A stretch of DNA of 32,467 bases from Lentisphaeria bacterium (GCA_017646015.1 JAGCNI010000125.1:1-32467), one strand, 5' to 3'; numbered from the stretch's first letter, positions 14,281-23,413 are shown. The notes: a model not told the origin generated them from the sequence alone. Made by a program: numbers and translations.

Positions 14281-15096
14281 TTATTCCCCGATCACATCAA
14301 ATGTTTTTCCATGACGGTGAAATGATTTGAGGTGCAGAACCAACTCCTCTGCGGAGAAAGGACATTCCGGAAAATGTTTCCGGTATTCATCAATAAACGC
14401 CAGATTCTCTTCTCCGGTCAACTGCAAATCACGCAAGGGTGTATAGAGATCGAAAAGAACAGCAGATTTCATTTTTGATTTGAAATGGATCCGGCAACGG
14501 GCTACATCGATCAGAAAAATCTCCATCTTTCCTGAATCTGTATTCCGGTAAAGAACATTGCGGGCATGGATCGCTTTATGAAAAAACCCGTGCTTGTGCA
14601 TTTTTGCAAGTTCCGGAGCAAGCAGCCGTGTGAATTCTTTTCTTTCCGCCAGAGAATCTCTGTATTTTCCTCCGGGCATGAAATCGCATCCATTCCGGGT
14701 ATTTTCGATAAATTCAGTGATAATATAGGAACTTTTCAAAATGCCGCAACAACGTTCTTCTCCGTATGCGACTACTTTTCCAGCCGGAATATTCATCCGG
14801 TAAATTGCCTGATAATTGCGCCATTCCCGTGCCGGATGAGAAAGGTCAAAAATATAACGCCATGGTGTTTTTCCCTCACAATGTTTATAGGCAAAAACAC
14901 CGCTGTTTCCGGGCAGAGAGATTTTCCAGACTTGTTTCCCGGAACTGTCGGTCAGCATATTTTCTTTCTGCCGCAGTTCCGGATGGTTCAGCATATAAGA
15001 GGTCTGTTCTTCATATCCTTCACTGACCCAATTTGCCGGATAGAGAAAACGCAGAGGTAATCTCCATGGTGAAAGCGGATTGGAAAAAAGATTCAT
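14281..15096 (-). CDS. Lipopolysaccharide-kinase (Kdo/WaaP/InaA)-like protein with altered catalytic loop
   Basis: The 271-residue protein resembles the small eukaryote-like kinases that phosphorylate lipopolysaccharide core sugars on the inner face of the membrane. Visible elements are FAYKHC with the likely ATP lysine Lys71, Glu91 in the next helix, YIITEFIENT as hinge, a catalytic-loop region HGFFHKAIHARN (169-180), and FLIDVARCRI with Asp197 in place of the DFG aspartate. The loop reads H-K-A where active kinases have H-R-D, so the catalytic aspartate is replaced by Ala175. I prefer the ATG at 15096, with GGGGG just upstream; an ATG six codons earlier at 15114 is possible. It is the last gene of the tolB-folC operon, 34 bp after folC. 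Confidence 0.75.
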   Translation of the reverse strand: MNLFSNPLSPWRLPLRFLYPANWVSEGYEEQTSYMLNHPELRQKENMLTDSSGKQVWKISLPGNSGVFAYKHCEGKTPWRYIFDLSHPAREWRNYQAIYRMNIPAGKVVAYGEERCCGILKSSYIITEFIENTRNGCDFMPGGKYRDSLAERKEFTRLLAPELAKMHKHGFFHKAIHARNVLYRNTDSGKMEIFLIDVARCRIHFKSKMKSAVLFDLYTPLRDLQLTGEENLAFIDEYRKHFPECPFSAEELVLHLKSFHRHGKTFDVIGE

Positions 15097-15130
15097 AATA
15101 TCCCCCACATTCAAATTCTTTCATTATAAA

Positions 15131-16477
15131 TCAATATTGTGATGAATGATAATCCAGTTTTTGCCGCAGAGCCAGTGCTTCTCCGCAGAGGTGGAGCGAA
15201 CCGCAAAGAACTTTTTTGTGTTCAGCGGGTTTCTGCAAGGCTTCTTCCAAACTCATTTTCAGAACGGGCAGGGCAGGCTCATTCCGTTGGAGCAGTTCAC
15301 ACAATTCCTGCGGATCACGACTTTTCCGTTGGGATTCGACCGGAACAAAACGGAAAGACGCCGCCAGGGGAATCAGTTTTTGCAGGAACTGAACGGTATC
15401 CTTATCCGCGAAAGAGCCATAAATGAAATCAAATTTTTCGCCGGGATAAATTTCCTGTAACGCCTCTGCCAACACTCCGGCACATTCCGGATTGTGCGCT
15501 CCGTCAAAAATTAAATTTTCCCCGGGAAATACCTGAAAACGGGCATCCCAACGGGTTTGTTTCAAGGCATCAAGAGCTTTTTCCATGGAGAAACCGAATT
15601 CCTGTGCCAGAGATTGCAGCACATTCAATGCAAGCATGGCATTTCCCCGTTGGAAAGGTCCTGGCAGAGAGAGCGTTACAGTTTCGTTGTTGAAGGTCTG
15701 ATAAGGAATGTCATTTTCAAATATGACCTTGCTGTCTGCCGGCAGCTTTGCCTGTGTGAGCGGAGAATCCAACTCTTCCGCCCGTTCCCGGATCACATTC
15801 ATGGCTTCTTGCGGGATCGTGGCACCTGCGAATACGGGAATACCGCGTTTGATGATCCCGGCTTTTTCTCCTGCAATTTCAGCAAGTGTGTTGCCGAGAT
15901 ATTCTTTATGTTCAAGAGAGATCGAGGTGATGACCGATGCCAGTGGAATAACAATATTGGTACTGTCAAGCCGTCCGCCCATTCCTGTTTCCCAGATCAC
16001 AAAATCCACGTTTTCTTCAGCAAAGATCCATGCTGCCGCGGCAGTGGTTGCCTCAAAATAGGTGATGCGGTATCCTTCAAAATACATTCTTTCCGCTGCA
16101 TCGCGGACTTCCTCAAGGGCTTTTGCCACGATCGTATTGTCCGCAGGAACACCATTGATCCGGAAACGTTCATTGACATTGACCAGGTGAGGGGAGGAAT
16201 AAAATCCTGTTTTATATCCTGCGCCTCGCAGAGCCGCTTCGAGCATCGCTCCTGTGGATCCTTTTCCATTACTGCCCGCCAGATGGATGAATTTCAATTT
16301 ACGGTCGGGAGAACCGACTTCATCGAAGAGAAGACGGGTTTGGATCAATCCGAGTTTGACACCGAAAAATTCCAGATTGGCGAACCACTGGAATGGATCG
16401 CAATGGTGATGATCGTGTTCATGTTCATGACTTCCGCATTGTGCGGAACAGGATTCACAGTTGCAATTGCAGCTCAT
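15131..16477 (-). CDS. folC: Bifunctional folylpolyglutamate synthase / dihydrofolate synthase with a Cys/His-rich N-terminal tail
   Basis: FolC joins glutamate to dihydropteroate and then extends the polyglutamate tail on folates, using ATP. The 448-residue protein has the ATP loop AGSNGKGST, SSPHLVNVNERFRI, ETGMGGRLDSTN, SISLEHKEYLGNT with GEKAGIIK, and FDGAHNPE, all standard for the family. The first 26 residues are unusual: seven Cys and seven His in a row of short C-x-C and H-x-H patterns, looking like a metal-binding tail that standard FolC lacks. The ATG at 16477 has AAGG about 9 bases upstream; the frame is open only a little before it, and the tail has the same base composition as the rest. 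It lies 31 bp after tolB on the same strand. Confidence 0.94.
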   Translation of the reverse strand: MSCNCNCESCSAQCGSHEHEHDHHHCDPFQWFANLEFFGVKLGLIQTRLLFDEVGSPDRKLKFIHLAGSNGKGSTGAMLEAALRGAGYKTGFYSSPHLVNVNERFRINGVPADNTIVAKALEEVRDAAERMYFEGYRITYFEATTAAAAWIFAEENVDFVIWETGMGGRLDSTNIVIPLASVITSISLEHKEYLGNTLAEIAGEKAGIIKRGIPVFAGATIPQEAMNVIRERAEELDSPLTQAKLPADSKVIFENDIPYQTFNNETVTLSLPGPFQRGNAMLALNVLQSLAQEFGFSMEKALDALKQTRWDARFQVFPGENLIFDGAHNPECAGVLAEALQEIYPGEKFDFIYGSFADKDTVQFLQKLIPLAASFRFVPVESQRKSRDPQELCELLQRNEPALPVLKMSLEEALQKPAEHKKVLCGSLHLCGEALALRQKLDYHSSQY

Positions 16478-16508
16478 TTCACTTGCCTTACTTTCTTTAT
16501 CTTTTATT

Positions 16509-17726
16509 TCAGTCCAGAATCGGAGACCAGTTTGCTCCGCTGCATTTGGATTTCCCGGAGATCAGAGTCCGTGTTTTGTTGGTACGGGTGTCAACGATCA
16601 CGATCGAACCGCGGCTGGAAACAACAACATGGCGGTTGTCCGGAGCCCAGGAGGGACTTTCCCCTGCGACAGCGGGAGCGCTGTAATCGGCAAGAATGGA
16701 ATCGGCTGTATTTTTCCGTGCCGGATAATTCATTGCCTGCGAAAGATCGATCACTTTCAACTGATAATCACCGAGTTTTGCGGAATAGGCAAGTTTATGA
16801 TCTTTGGACCATGCGGGAGAAACCGATTCGCTGCCGAGTGTGCCGGGAACACGCCGCGGTGCACCGCCGTAAATACTGATGATATAAAGTGCCGGACGTC
16901 CGGATTTATTGGAAACATAGCAGATCGAAGAGCTGTCCGGAGACCATGCGGGGCTGGCTTCCACTGCGCGGTCATTGGTGAGACGTGTCAGCGGACCGCC
17001 TTGGAAGTCACGGACAAACAGATCCAGTTGTGTTCTTTTATCCTTTGTTCTTGCGGTCAGGATCAGAGCCAGTTTTTTGCCGTCCGGAGAGATTCTTCCG
17101 GAGTTGATTCCGGGATGCCGGGAGAGAGCTCTGCACTGATTCCGTCCGGGGAAGAATTGAACCAGCGGTGTGGAGGAGAGGAGAAATTGATTGTAGATGA
17201 TGGAATTGCCGTCCGGATGCCAGCTCGGTTCGATGGAAAGAGTCGCGTTGGAGGTGAGTTTCCGGATGTTGGATCCGTCAAAGTCACAAAGATAAATCTC
17301 CCGCTGATTTCTGCCTGTCTGTGCGGAGAATACGATTTTTGTGCGGCAGAGTCCAGCCACACCGAATTCTTTAGTAAGGAATGCATCCACAGCAGCATAT
17401 GCCAGTTGATCGTTCTGGTCGGCAGCGGCTTTTACGGAATACATGCGGACTCCGGCACTGTTGGCAACATGGAGCAGAATGGAACGCGAGCCCATTTCTT
17501 CACCGGAGATGACCATATCACTTTTGCCGTGCTGTACGAGATCCACCCAGCCGCAAACTCTGAGAACATTGAAGATTTTTTTCTCAAGCATTTTATTGCT
17601 GCCTTTGATTCCTCTGAAAAGGACAGTCGGATTTCCGGCTTTCCCTGTTCCTGTAATACGCACTTGAGCCTGGGTTGCAAGTGTGAGGGCGAAAAATAGC
17701 AGCATGACTGTTTTTGCCAAACGCAT
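16509..17726 (-). CDS. tolB: TolB-like periplasmic beta-propeller
   Basis: TolB is the periplasmic partner of Pal in the Tol-Pal system, which keeps the outer membrane tied to the cell wall. The 405-residue protein has a signal peptide (residues 1-20, ending TQAQ), an N-terminal alpha/beta domain (about 30-150), then PD40-type propeller blades seen as EPSWHPDGNSIIY, ISPDGKKLAL, ASPAWSPDSSSICYVS, SPAWSKDHKLAYSA and SPSWAPDNRHVVVSS. Length is slightly below the E. coli protein. No tolQ, tolR, tolA or pal gene is in the window. It heads a leftward operon with folC and the LPS-kinase-like gene. AGGAG lies 10 bases before the ATG. A plain PD40 propeller protein is the alternative reading. Confidence 0.88.
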   Translation of the reverse strand: MRLAKTVMLLFFALTLATQAQVRITGTGKAGNPTVLFRGIKGSNKMLEKKIFNVLRVCGWVDLVQHGKSDMVISGEEMGSRSILLHVANSAGVRMYSVKAAADQNDQLAYAAVDAFLTKEFGVAGLCRTKIVFSAQTGRNQREIYLCDFDGSNIRKLTSNATLSIEPSWHPDGNSIIYNQFLLSSTPLVQFFPGRNQCRALSRHPGINSGRISPDGKKLALILTARTKDKRTQLDLFVRDFQGGPLTRLTNDRAVEASPAWSPDSSSICYVSNKSGRPALYIISIYGGAPRRVPGTLGSESVSPAWSKDHKLAYSAKLGDYQLKVIDLSQAMNYPARKNTADSILADYSAPAVAGESPSWAPDNRHVVVSSRGSIVIVDTRTNKTRTLISGKSKCSGANWSPILD

Positions 17727-17785
17727 TGTAATGTTTCTCCTGTTTTTATGTTGTTAAAATATTGTCATGATTTTTTTTATGGTGT

Positions 17786-17813
17786 AAAGTACCCTCTTTT
17801 TCTGTAAGGGCAA
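17786..17813 (-). promoter_or_regulatory. Possible promoter of the tolB operon
   Basis: On the minus strand TTGCCC (17808-17813) is followed after 16 bases by TACTTT (17786-17791). Both boxes are poor matches, so this is only a candidate within the AT-rich divergent region 17727-17989. Confidence 0.3.
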
Positions 17814-17896
17814 GTCCGGAATGGATTTTATTTATAAAAAATTTGATTTTTTTTCTGACCTTACCGTGAAAAATTTATTTTTTTTATAAAAAATAT

Positions 17897-17924
17897 TTGA
17901 AAAAATCAAAAATAACGTTATATT
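17897..17924 (+). promoter_or_regulatory. Sigma70-type promoter of guaB
   Basis: TTGAAA (17897-17902) is followed after 16 bases by TATATT (17919-17924). The leader of about 60 nt contains a small GCCGC/GCGGC hairpin at 17953-17967 before the GGAG site. Confidence 0.7.
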
Positions 17925-17989
17925 TCGATGGCAAATGAATTTAATAACATTTGCCGCTGCAAGCGGCCCATGACAAACGGAGAATTAAA

Positions 17990-19489
17990 ATGGGCAACAC
18001 TTATTTAGATCGCTTTATGGAAAAATTTGAGTTTGAAGGTTTGACCTTTGACGACATCTCACTGCAGACCCAATATGCTGATTTCCTGCCGGATGAGGCG
18101 GAACTCTCAACCAATTTCTCCAAGAATATCAAATTGAACATCCCCTTTGTCAGTGCCGCTATGGATACTGTCACCGAAAGTGAAATGGCGATCGCCATGG
18201 CAAAATTGTGCGGGATCGGTGTCGTTCATAAAAATCTTGCTCCGCTCAAACAGGCGGAAGAAGTCCGTAAAGTCAAACAGTATTTGAATGGCTTGATCCG
18301 CAATCCCGTTGTCTTCCATGAAGATACCACTGTGGAAGAAATGCTCAACGAAAAGAATTCCAAAGAATATTCCTTCTCCGGTTTCCCGATCGTGAATTCA
18401 GATGGTAAACTGGTCGGGATCATTACTTCCCGCGATATCAAATTCCTGACAGACCGTCGCTGCAAAGTTGCAGATATCATGACACGCAATGTTATCTCCG
18501 CTCCGGTTTCCACTCAGATGCGTGAAGCATACGACATCATGCGTGAAAACAAGATCGGTAAACTGCCGTTGGTCGATGCAGAGGGACATCTCCGCGGTCT
18601 TTACAGTTTCCAGGACATTTCCACATTGATCACCAATATGGCTCCGGATTACAACCGTGACCCGGAACACCGTCTTCGTGTTGCTGCCGCCGTCAGTCCT
18701 TATGATATGGAACGTGCAGCCGCACTGGTCGAAGCCGGTGTGGATGCCATGGTCATTGATACTGCTCACGGCCATTCCAAAGGTGTGATCGAAACATTGC
18801 GTATTTTCAAGAAAGAATATCCGGAAGTGGATATCGTTGCCGGCAATATTGCAACATACGATGCCGCCAAGGCTCTGCTTGAAGCCGGTGCTGATGCAAT
18901 CAAGGTCGGTATCGGTCCGGGTTCGATTTGCACAACACGTGTTGTTGCCGGGGTCGGTACTCCTCAGGTCACAGCCGTTTATGAAGTGGTCAAAGCTGTC
19001 GGCAACAGTGTTCCTGTGATTGCAGATGGCGGGATCAAACAGTCCGGTGACGTTGCCAAAGCTCTTGCAGTCGGTGCATCTTCCGTGATGATGGGTTCTG
19101 TTCTTGCTGCAACTCTGGAAAGCCCCGGGGAAAAGATATTCCATCAGGGTCGCCGTTTCGTAGTGTACCGCGGGATGGGCAGTCTTGAAGCAATGAAGAA
19201 GAATAAAGGCAGCCGTGAACGGTATGGACAGGCTGATGTGGATGACTCCAAGAAACTGGTTCCGCAGGGTGTCGAAGGTATGGTTCCCTATCGCGGTTCT
19301 CTCTGGGAAGTTGTCTATCAGTTCGCAGGCGGTCTCCGTTATTCCATGGGCTATTGCGGAGCAAGAACGATCCGTGAAATGTACGAAAAAGCCAAATTCA
19401 TCCGTGTCAGTTCTTCTGCATTGCGTGAAGCACATCCGCATGACATCATGATGCTGAAAGATGCTCCGAACTATACTCCGGGCGCATAA
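17990..19489 (+). CDS. guaB: Inosine-5'-monophosphate dehydrogenase
   Basis: IMPDH oxidises IMP to XMP with NAD, the committed step toward guanine nucleotides. The 499-residue protein is full length. The TIM barrel starts with [12 protein letters not shown] and [12 protein letters not shown]. Two CBS domains (about 95-215) are inserted and probably bind adenine or guanine nucleotides. The catalytic loop GPGSICTTR carries Cys314. [16 protein letters not shown] and the [10 protein letters not shown] flap segment follow. I chose the ATG at 17990, with GGAG 7 bases upstream; a frame reaching 17951 starts at TTG within the leader hairpin. It is first in a likely operon with a small membrane protein and ispF. 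Confidence 0.97.
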   Translation: MGNTYLDRFMEKFEFEGLTFDDISLQTQYADFLPDEAELSTNFSKNIKLNIPFVSAAMDTVTESEMAIAMAKLCGIGVVHKNLAPLKQAEEVRKVKQYLNGLIRNPVVFHEDTTVEEMLNEKNSKEYSFSGFPIVNSDGKLVGIITSRDIKFLTDRRCKVADIMTRNVISAPVSTQMREAYDIMRENKIGKLPLVDAEGHLRGLYSFQDISTLITNMAPDYNRDPEHRLRVAAAVSPYDMERAAALVEAGVDAMVIDTAHGHSKGVIETLRIFKKEYPEVDIVAGNIATYDAAKALLEAGADAIKVGIGPGSICTTRVVAGVGTPQVTAVYEVVKAVGNSVPVIADGGIKQSGDVAKALAVGASSVMMGSVLAATLESPGEKIFHQGRRFVVYRGMGSLEAMKKNKGSRERYGQADVDDSKKLVPQGVEGMVPYRGSLWEVVYQFAGGLRYSMGYCGARTIREMYEKAKFIRVSSSALREAHPHDIMMLKDAPNYTPGA

Positions 19490-19526
19490 TTCTGCATTGA
19501 TACAGTAAAATATATTTTATCTGAAA

Positions 19527-19571
19527 GGGGATCATGAAATGAAATTAATATTTACATTTTTCATGATCCCC
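19527..19571 (+). promoter_or_regulatory. 13-bp inverted repeat enclosing the start codon of the small membrane protein gene
   Basis: Bases 19527-19539 are perfectly complementary to 19559-19571, with a 19-nt loop. In the mRNA the left arm holds most of the Shine-Dalgarno sequence (AAAGGGG, 19524-19530) and the A of the ATG at 19539; the right arm lies in codons 7-11. Folding would hide the ribosome binding site. There is no T run after it, so it is not an intrinsic terminator. Confidence 0.6.
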
Positions 19572-19862
19572 GCAACTGTTTGTGTAACCCTTTGTTTTTT
19601 ATGCGGTGCATTGGTTTACTCTTATACTCTCGGGTATCATCCGCTGGAGGATGCGCAGAGTATTTTTTCCAATCTATATTTTTCCTTATTGCATTTTTCC
19701 ATGGCTGCGGGTTTATTGCTTTCCATGCTCTGTTTTGTCTATTCCTGTGCTCTTGCATTGCTTGGATTTATTGTCAAAACCTGGATCGGAGCGGGATCGG
19801 CGATCGGGATCGCAGCATTTACATTTTTTCTGAGCAATTTTCTTTTGAACACCGTAATTTGA
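19539..19862 (+). CDS. Small membrane protein of unknown function
   Basis: The 107-residue product has about three hydrophobic helices, near residues 3-28, 47-68 and 69-103. It has no recognised family motif, and polar residues are few. It lies 49 bp after guaB, and its stop is 7 bp before ispF on the same strand, so it probably shares their transcript. The AAGGGG site 8 bases before the ATG supports this start. The ribosome binding site and start lie in a perfect 13-bp hairpin, suggesting that its translation is restrained. I do not recognise the protein. Confidence 0.75.
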   Translation: MKLIFTFFMIPATVCVTLCFLCGALVYSYTLGYHPLEDAQSIFSNLYFSLLHFSMAAGLLLSMLCFVYSCALALLGFIVKTWIGAGSAIGIAAFTFFLSNFLLNTVI

Positions 19863-19869
19863 GGGCATT

Positions 19870-20349
19870 ATGGATTTCCGGATCGGACAGGGTTGTGATA
19901 CACACCGTTATGCAGAGAACCGGCGTTTGATTCTTTGCGGTACAGAGATTCCTTTTGATTTGGGATTGGCGGGACACAGTGATGCGGATGCTCCTGTTCA
20001 TGCCTTGATCGATGCATTGCTGGGGGCATTGGCATTGGGGGATATCGGTCACTTTTTTCCTGATACGGATATGAAATGGAAAGATGCCGACAGTATGCAG
20101 CTTTTGCGTATGGTGCTGGAGTCTCCGGCTTTTCAGGAGTGGCAGATCGTCAATATTGATTTGACGATTATTGCACAGAAGCCGAAACTGGCTCCGTATA
20201 ATAGGACGATGAGAGAATCTCTTGCCCATGCGCTTGGCGTTTCTCTTGACCGTGTTTCTGTAAAGGCAAAGACCAATGAAGGCATGGGTTTTGTCGGCAG
20301 ATTGGAAGGGCTCGAAGCCCGTGCGGTCGTGTTGCTTTCCCGTAATTGA
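19870..20349 (+). CDS. ispF: 2-C-methyl-D-erythritol 2,4-cyclodiphosphate synthase
   Basis: IspF makes the cyclic diphosphate intermediate of the MEP isoprenoid pathway and acts as a cytoplasmic trimer. The 159-residue length is normal. The metal ligands are Asp10 and His12 (GCDTH) and His44 (HSDADAPVH), at the same spacing as in E. coli (8, 10, 42). GDIGHFFPDTD and the closing VKAKTNEGMGFVGRLEG are family signatures. GAGGG precedes the ATG, which lies 7 bp after the small membrane protein stop. It is not fused to or next to ispD. Confidence 0.97.
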   Translation: MDFRIGQGCDTHRYAENRRLILCGTEIPFDLGLAGHSDADAPVHALIDALLGALALGDIGHFFPDTDMKWKDADSMQLLRMVLESPAFQEWQIVNIDLTIIAQKPKLAPYNRTMRESLAHALGVSLDRVSVKAKTNEGMGFVGRLEGLEARAVVLLSRN

Positions 20350-20378
20350 AAATGATTCCGTTTTTTAGAAGAATACAC

Positions 20379-20407
20379 TTGAAAAACTATCCTTTTTCTC
20401 CTATATT
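20379..20407 (+). promoter_or_regulatory. Sigma70-type promoter of the large glycoside-hydrolase-like gene
   Basis: TTGAAA (20379-20384) is followed after 17 bases by TATATT (20402-20407). This places transcription start near 20414, downstream of an alternative TTG start at 20410, and supports the ATG at 20455. Confidence 0.7.
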
Positions 20408-20454
20408 ATTTGATTCAAATACAAAAAAAGAATACAGATAGTAAAGGTGTTTTC

Positions 20455-23337
20455 ATGAGATATTTTCAACAGAATGTTTTTCTTCAGTACTTGAATGGCG
20501 ACCGTTCCGGTTATATTCCTCCCTGCGGCAGTTATTCCGTGGATTTTTCGGTTCCGGAACATGATTTTCCTGTATCTCATTCGATCCGTCTGGTGGGAGA
20601 AACCGCCTATTTCTGGAAATGGCGGAGTGAAATTGGCAGTTCTTATGCATTTGCGATGTCGATTGATGATGCGTTGTCCAAAAAAGATACATTCGGCGAA
20701 ACCTATGCTCTTTCTTTTGAATGTAAACAGGAACGTTACGAACGGAATGCCTGGCTCAAACTGTATCAGCAGGATTTTCCGGAAAAGAGTGAATACCGTT
20801 TTGTATTTCCTGCGAAAGTAAAAGATTTACAGTATGGCGAGGGTGGATACATCGCGGCGGAATTGGAGATTTACCGGAAGAAATCCGGGCGGCATCCCAA
20901 TGATGTTTTTGATACTCCTGATGAGATTCGTCGGATCACTTTGCCGGAGGGAACATTCGACTGGCAGGAATTTGAACTTACATTCCCCATGCCGGAAGAT
21001 GCTGTTTGTATTCTGGTTCACATTGGAATGAAAAATGTTTCCGGTTCAGTTCTGTTGGGCTCTCCCCGGTTGTATCCAGCCGGGAACGACAATATTCTTC
21101 CTTCTTTTGACCGGACTCAGGCGCGTGATCCTCACTACAACTATCTGGCAGAAAATATGTCTCGGCGTGATTGGATCGAATTTGAGTTGTTCATTGATGG
21201 AAAAAGTGTTTTCTGCGGTGAAAAATATACCTCTATTTTCCGGCGTCCGGATTTTGAGCTTGAAGCCGGAGTTCTTGCTCCCGGAAAACATACCATGACG
21301 ATCCAATTTCACAATGAGTATGATTCCGCGGTCGGTTTCATGTTGCAGCAGCTGGATCTTCTGGAATATGGCAATCATCCGTTTGAATTGATTGCCGCTC
21401 CTGAATTTCTGAAAAAAGATGACCCCTGCCGGGTATTGATCAAAACTTCCGTCGATCAACTCACGCTGGAGTCTTGCGGAAAGCTCCATAATTTCGAAGG
21501 GAAAGGATTGCATGTCCTGCATCTGCCGCCGTTGAGTTCTGCGGAACAGACGTATGTGGTCGAAGGAGCCGGATTCCGTGATTCTTTTCTGGTGAAAGAG
21601 TGTAAGAACAGCACTGAAAAACTTTATCTTTCCACAGGGGATTCGATTTTTATCCGCCAGACTCCGGAAGATATGCTCCGTTTTCTGGAATGGTATCTTT
21701 CCAATCATATCGGAAATGCCATTTGTTTCCGTCATTCCTACCGTTGGGGCGGCGGTCGTTTTATGGATGAGAAAATTTGGGAGAAAGTTCTGCCGCTGCT
21801 GCAGGAATTGGGGATCTTTTATTCTGTCATGGTGGATGGTCGTGAACTGCCCGGAAAAAATGCAAATCCGCCGGAACGTTTGTTGCAGAGTCCTTATTAT
21901 CTTGGGCGTCAGGCTCATGAAAATGATGGTGCATTCAATTATTGGAACAATACTCTCTGGAAACCTGAACCTCTTCCGGAACCGTATGCAGATATTTTAT
22001 CCCGCAGCATGGATAAGGGTGGGATTCAGCCGGCTGTCCGTCCGAAACGGAACGGGGATCATGCGTGGTGGTTTTTTGATCCGACCGCTGCAGAAAATAT
22101 GAAAGAAGCTGCGGAGGCATTTGTCTGTAATCTGATGGATGCCAAAGGGGAATCCATCCGTCACTCCGGTCCCTCGACTCATTTCCGTTATTTCTTTCAG
22201 GCTGGCTATCAATTTCTGATTTCAGAACAGATGTATGGTCCGGAAGAAATCGTATTGGCATCATTGCGCGGGGCATCCCGTGCGTATGGCGTGGATGGTT
22301 TCGGAGCACACCTTGCAACTCAATGGAGTTCCACACCGCATGATACTCCGGAACATGCGGAGCGTTATTTCCTTTCTCTTGCGACCTGCTATTTGCAGGG
22401 GGTCACACAGATCAATACCGAAGAGGGATTGTACCGGATGGAAAATGGATTTGTCGATCATGACCGTTTCAGCCGGAATTGTCTGACTCATCTGGATGCA
22501 CATACACGTTTCCGCCGTTTCATGCAGACCCATCCCCGGGAGGGCGAACTGGTCACACCGATCGCCTGCGTGCAGGGGCGTTATGACGGGTGGAATTGTT
22601 TCGGCAGGGGCGGCAATGTCTGGAAACGGGAGGGAAAACAATGGGAAGAGGGGGATGCTGAATTGAGTTTTGATTTGCTGAACATCTTTTATCCCCGCAG
22701 CCGGATGAGTTCGATCTATTGCTGTCCGTGTCCTGTGAAACCGCAGGGGTGGTATTCCGGAACTCCATACGGACCGGTTGATCTGGTCCCATTTGAAGGC
22801 GATTGGAAAAAATATAAAGCCGTTGTATTTCTCGGCTGGCACAGTTACCTGAAAGAAGATGGCAAAAAACTGTTGGAATATGTGAGCAACGGAGGAACTC
22901 TGCTGCTGTCAAAACGTCATCTTTCCATGAACTTGGAACATGATGGAACAGCCTGTTATGAAACGGATCCGGCACTGGATGCACTGTTGGGAAAATCCTG
23001 GCTTGATTCAACAGGGATCCTCCGACGCAAAGTCGGAACGGGCTGTGTGATCTTTTTCGGCGATGATTTCTATCCGTACAATGCAGCTGTCCGTTCTGCG
23101 TATGAAACAGAGATCCGGACGATTGCGGAATCTGTTGTTGAGGCAGAAAAAGAGAAAGGTTGGGTCAGCGGCAATGAAGATGTGAATTTTGCCGTATATG
23201 AACGACCCGACGGTTTCCGTGATATTTATCTTCTGAACATCCGCTGGTGGGATCGCAATTCTTCAACGGTAACAGTGCATCGTCAGGGAATTGCAACGGA
23301 AACAGAGATCCCTGAGGGTGTGATCGAAGTCCGGTAA
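20455..23337 (+). CDS. Large putative glycoside-hydrolase-like protein of unknown specificity
   Basis: The 960-residue product has no signal peptide and should be cytoplasmic. The first 330 or so residues look like beta-sandwich domains (carbohydrate-binding type). The middle (about 390-700) looks like a TIM-barrel: an RHSYRWGGGR strand end, a W-rich HAWWFFDPTAAENMKEA segment, DGFGAHLATQW, and QINTEEGLYRME near 650-660, where the Glu pair could be catalytic. Residues of about 786-825 (KAVVFLGWHSYLKEDGKKLL, then SNGGTLLLS) resemble the amidotransferase-like domain that follows the barrel in GH42 beta-galactosidases. A short beta domain ends the chain. I do not recognise an established family, so activity on a glycan is inferred. 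AAAGGTG lies 7 bases before the chosen ATG. It is monocistronic between ispF and tyrS. Confidence 0.8.
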   Translation: MRYFQQNVFLQYLNGDRSGYIPPCGSYSVDFSVPEHDFPVSHSIRLVGETAYFWKWRSEIGSSYAFAMSIDDALSKKDTFGETYALSFECKQERYERNAWLKLYQQDFPEKSEYRFVFPAKVKDLQYGEGGYIAAELEIYRKKSGRHPNDVFDTPDEIRRITLPEGTFDWQEFELTFPMPEDAVCILVHIGMKNVSGSVLLGSPRLYPAGNDNILPSFDRTQARDPHYNYLAENMSRRDWIEFELFIDGKSVFCGEKYTSIFRRPDFELEAGVLAPGKHTMTIQFHNEYDSAVGFMLQQLDLLEYGNHPFELIAAPEFLKKDDPCRVLIKTSVDQLTLESCGKLHNFEGKGLHVLHLPPLSSAEQTYVVEGAGFRDSFLVKECKNSTEKLYLSTGDSIFIRQTPEDMLRFLEWYLSNHIGNAICFRHSYRWGGGRFMDEKIWEKVLPLLQELGIFYSVMVDGRELPGKNANPPERLLQSPYYLGRQAHENDGAFNYWNNTLWKPEPLPEPYADILSRSMDKGGIQPAVRPKRNGDHAWWFFDPTAAENMKEAAEAFVCNLMDAKGESIRHSGPSTHFRYFFQAGYQFLISEQMYGPEEIVLASLRGASRAYGVDGFGAHLATQWSSTPHDTPEHAERYFLSLATCYLQGVTQINTEEGLYRMENGFVDHDRFSRNCLTHLDAHTRFRRFMQTHPREGELVTPIACVQGRYDGWNCFGRGGNVWKREGKQWEEGDAELSFDLLNIFYPRSRMSSIYCCPCPVKPQGWYSGTPYGPVDLVPFEGDWKKYKAVVFLGWHSYLKEDGKKLLEYVSNGGTLLLSKRHLSMNLEHDGTACYETDPALDALLGKSWLDSTGILRRKVGTGCVIFFGDDFYPYNAAVRSAYETEIRTIAESVVEAEKEKGWVSGNEDVNFAVYERPDGFRDIYLLNIRWWDRNSSTVTVHRQGIATETEIPEGVIEVR

Positions 23338-23346
23338 GGGTGCTTT

Positions 23347-23390
23347 TCCGTGGAACAGCCGTAAAAGATTATGATTGTGCCACGGATTTA
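23347..23390 (+). terminator. Weak candidate terminator after the glycoside-hydrolase-like gene
   Basis: A 7-bp inverted repeat (23347-23353 with 23380-23386) has a 26-nt loop and only a short TTTA tail. It is a poor intrinsic terminator, listed because nothing better is visible before the tyrS promoter. Confidence 0.25.
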
Positions 23391-23413
23391 TGGAAACAAA
23401 CATTTCCTGACGC

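Noticed and set aside
15557-16879. 440-codon open frame on the plus strand
   Set aside because: It is antisense to folC and tolB and crosses their intergenic gap. The seeming Cys-rich content comes from the complementary frame.
18398-19441. 347-codon open frame on the minus strand
   Set aside because: It is antisense to guaB, which is unmistakable.
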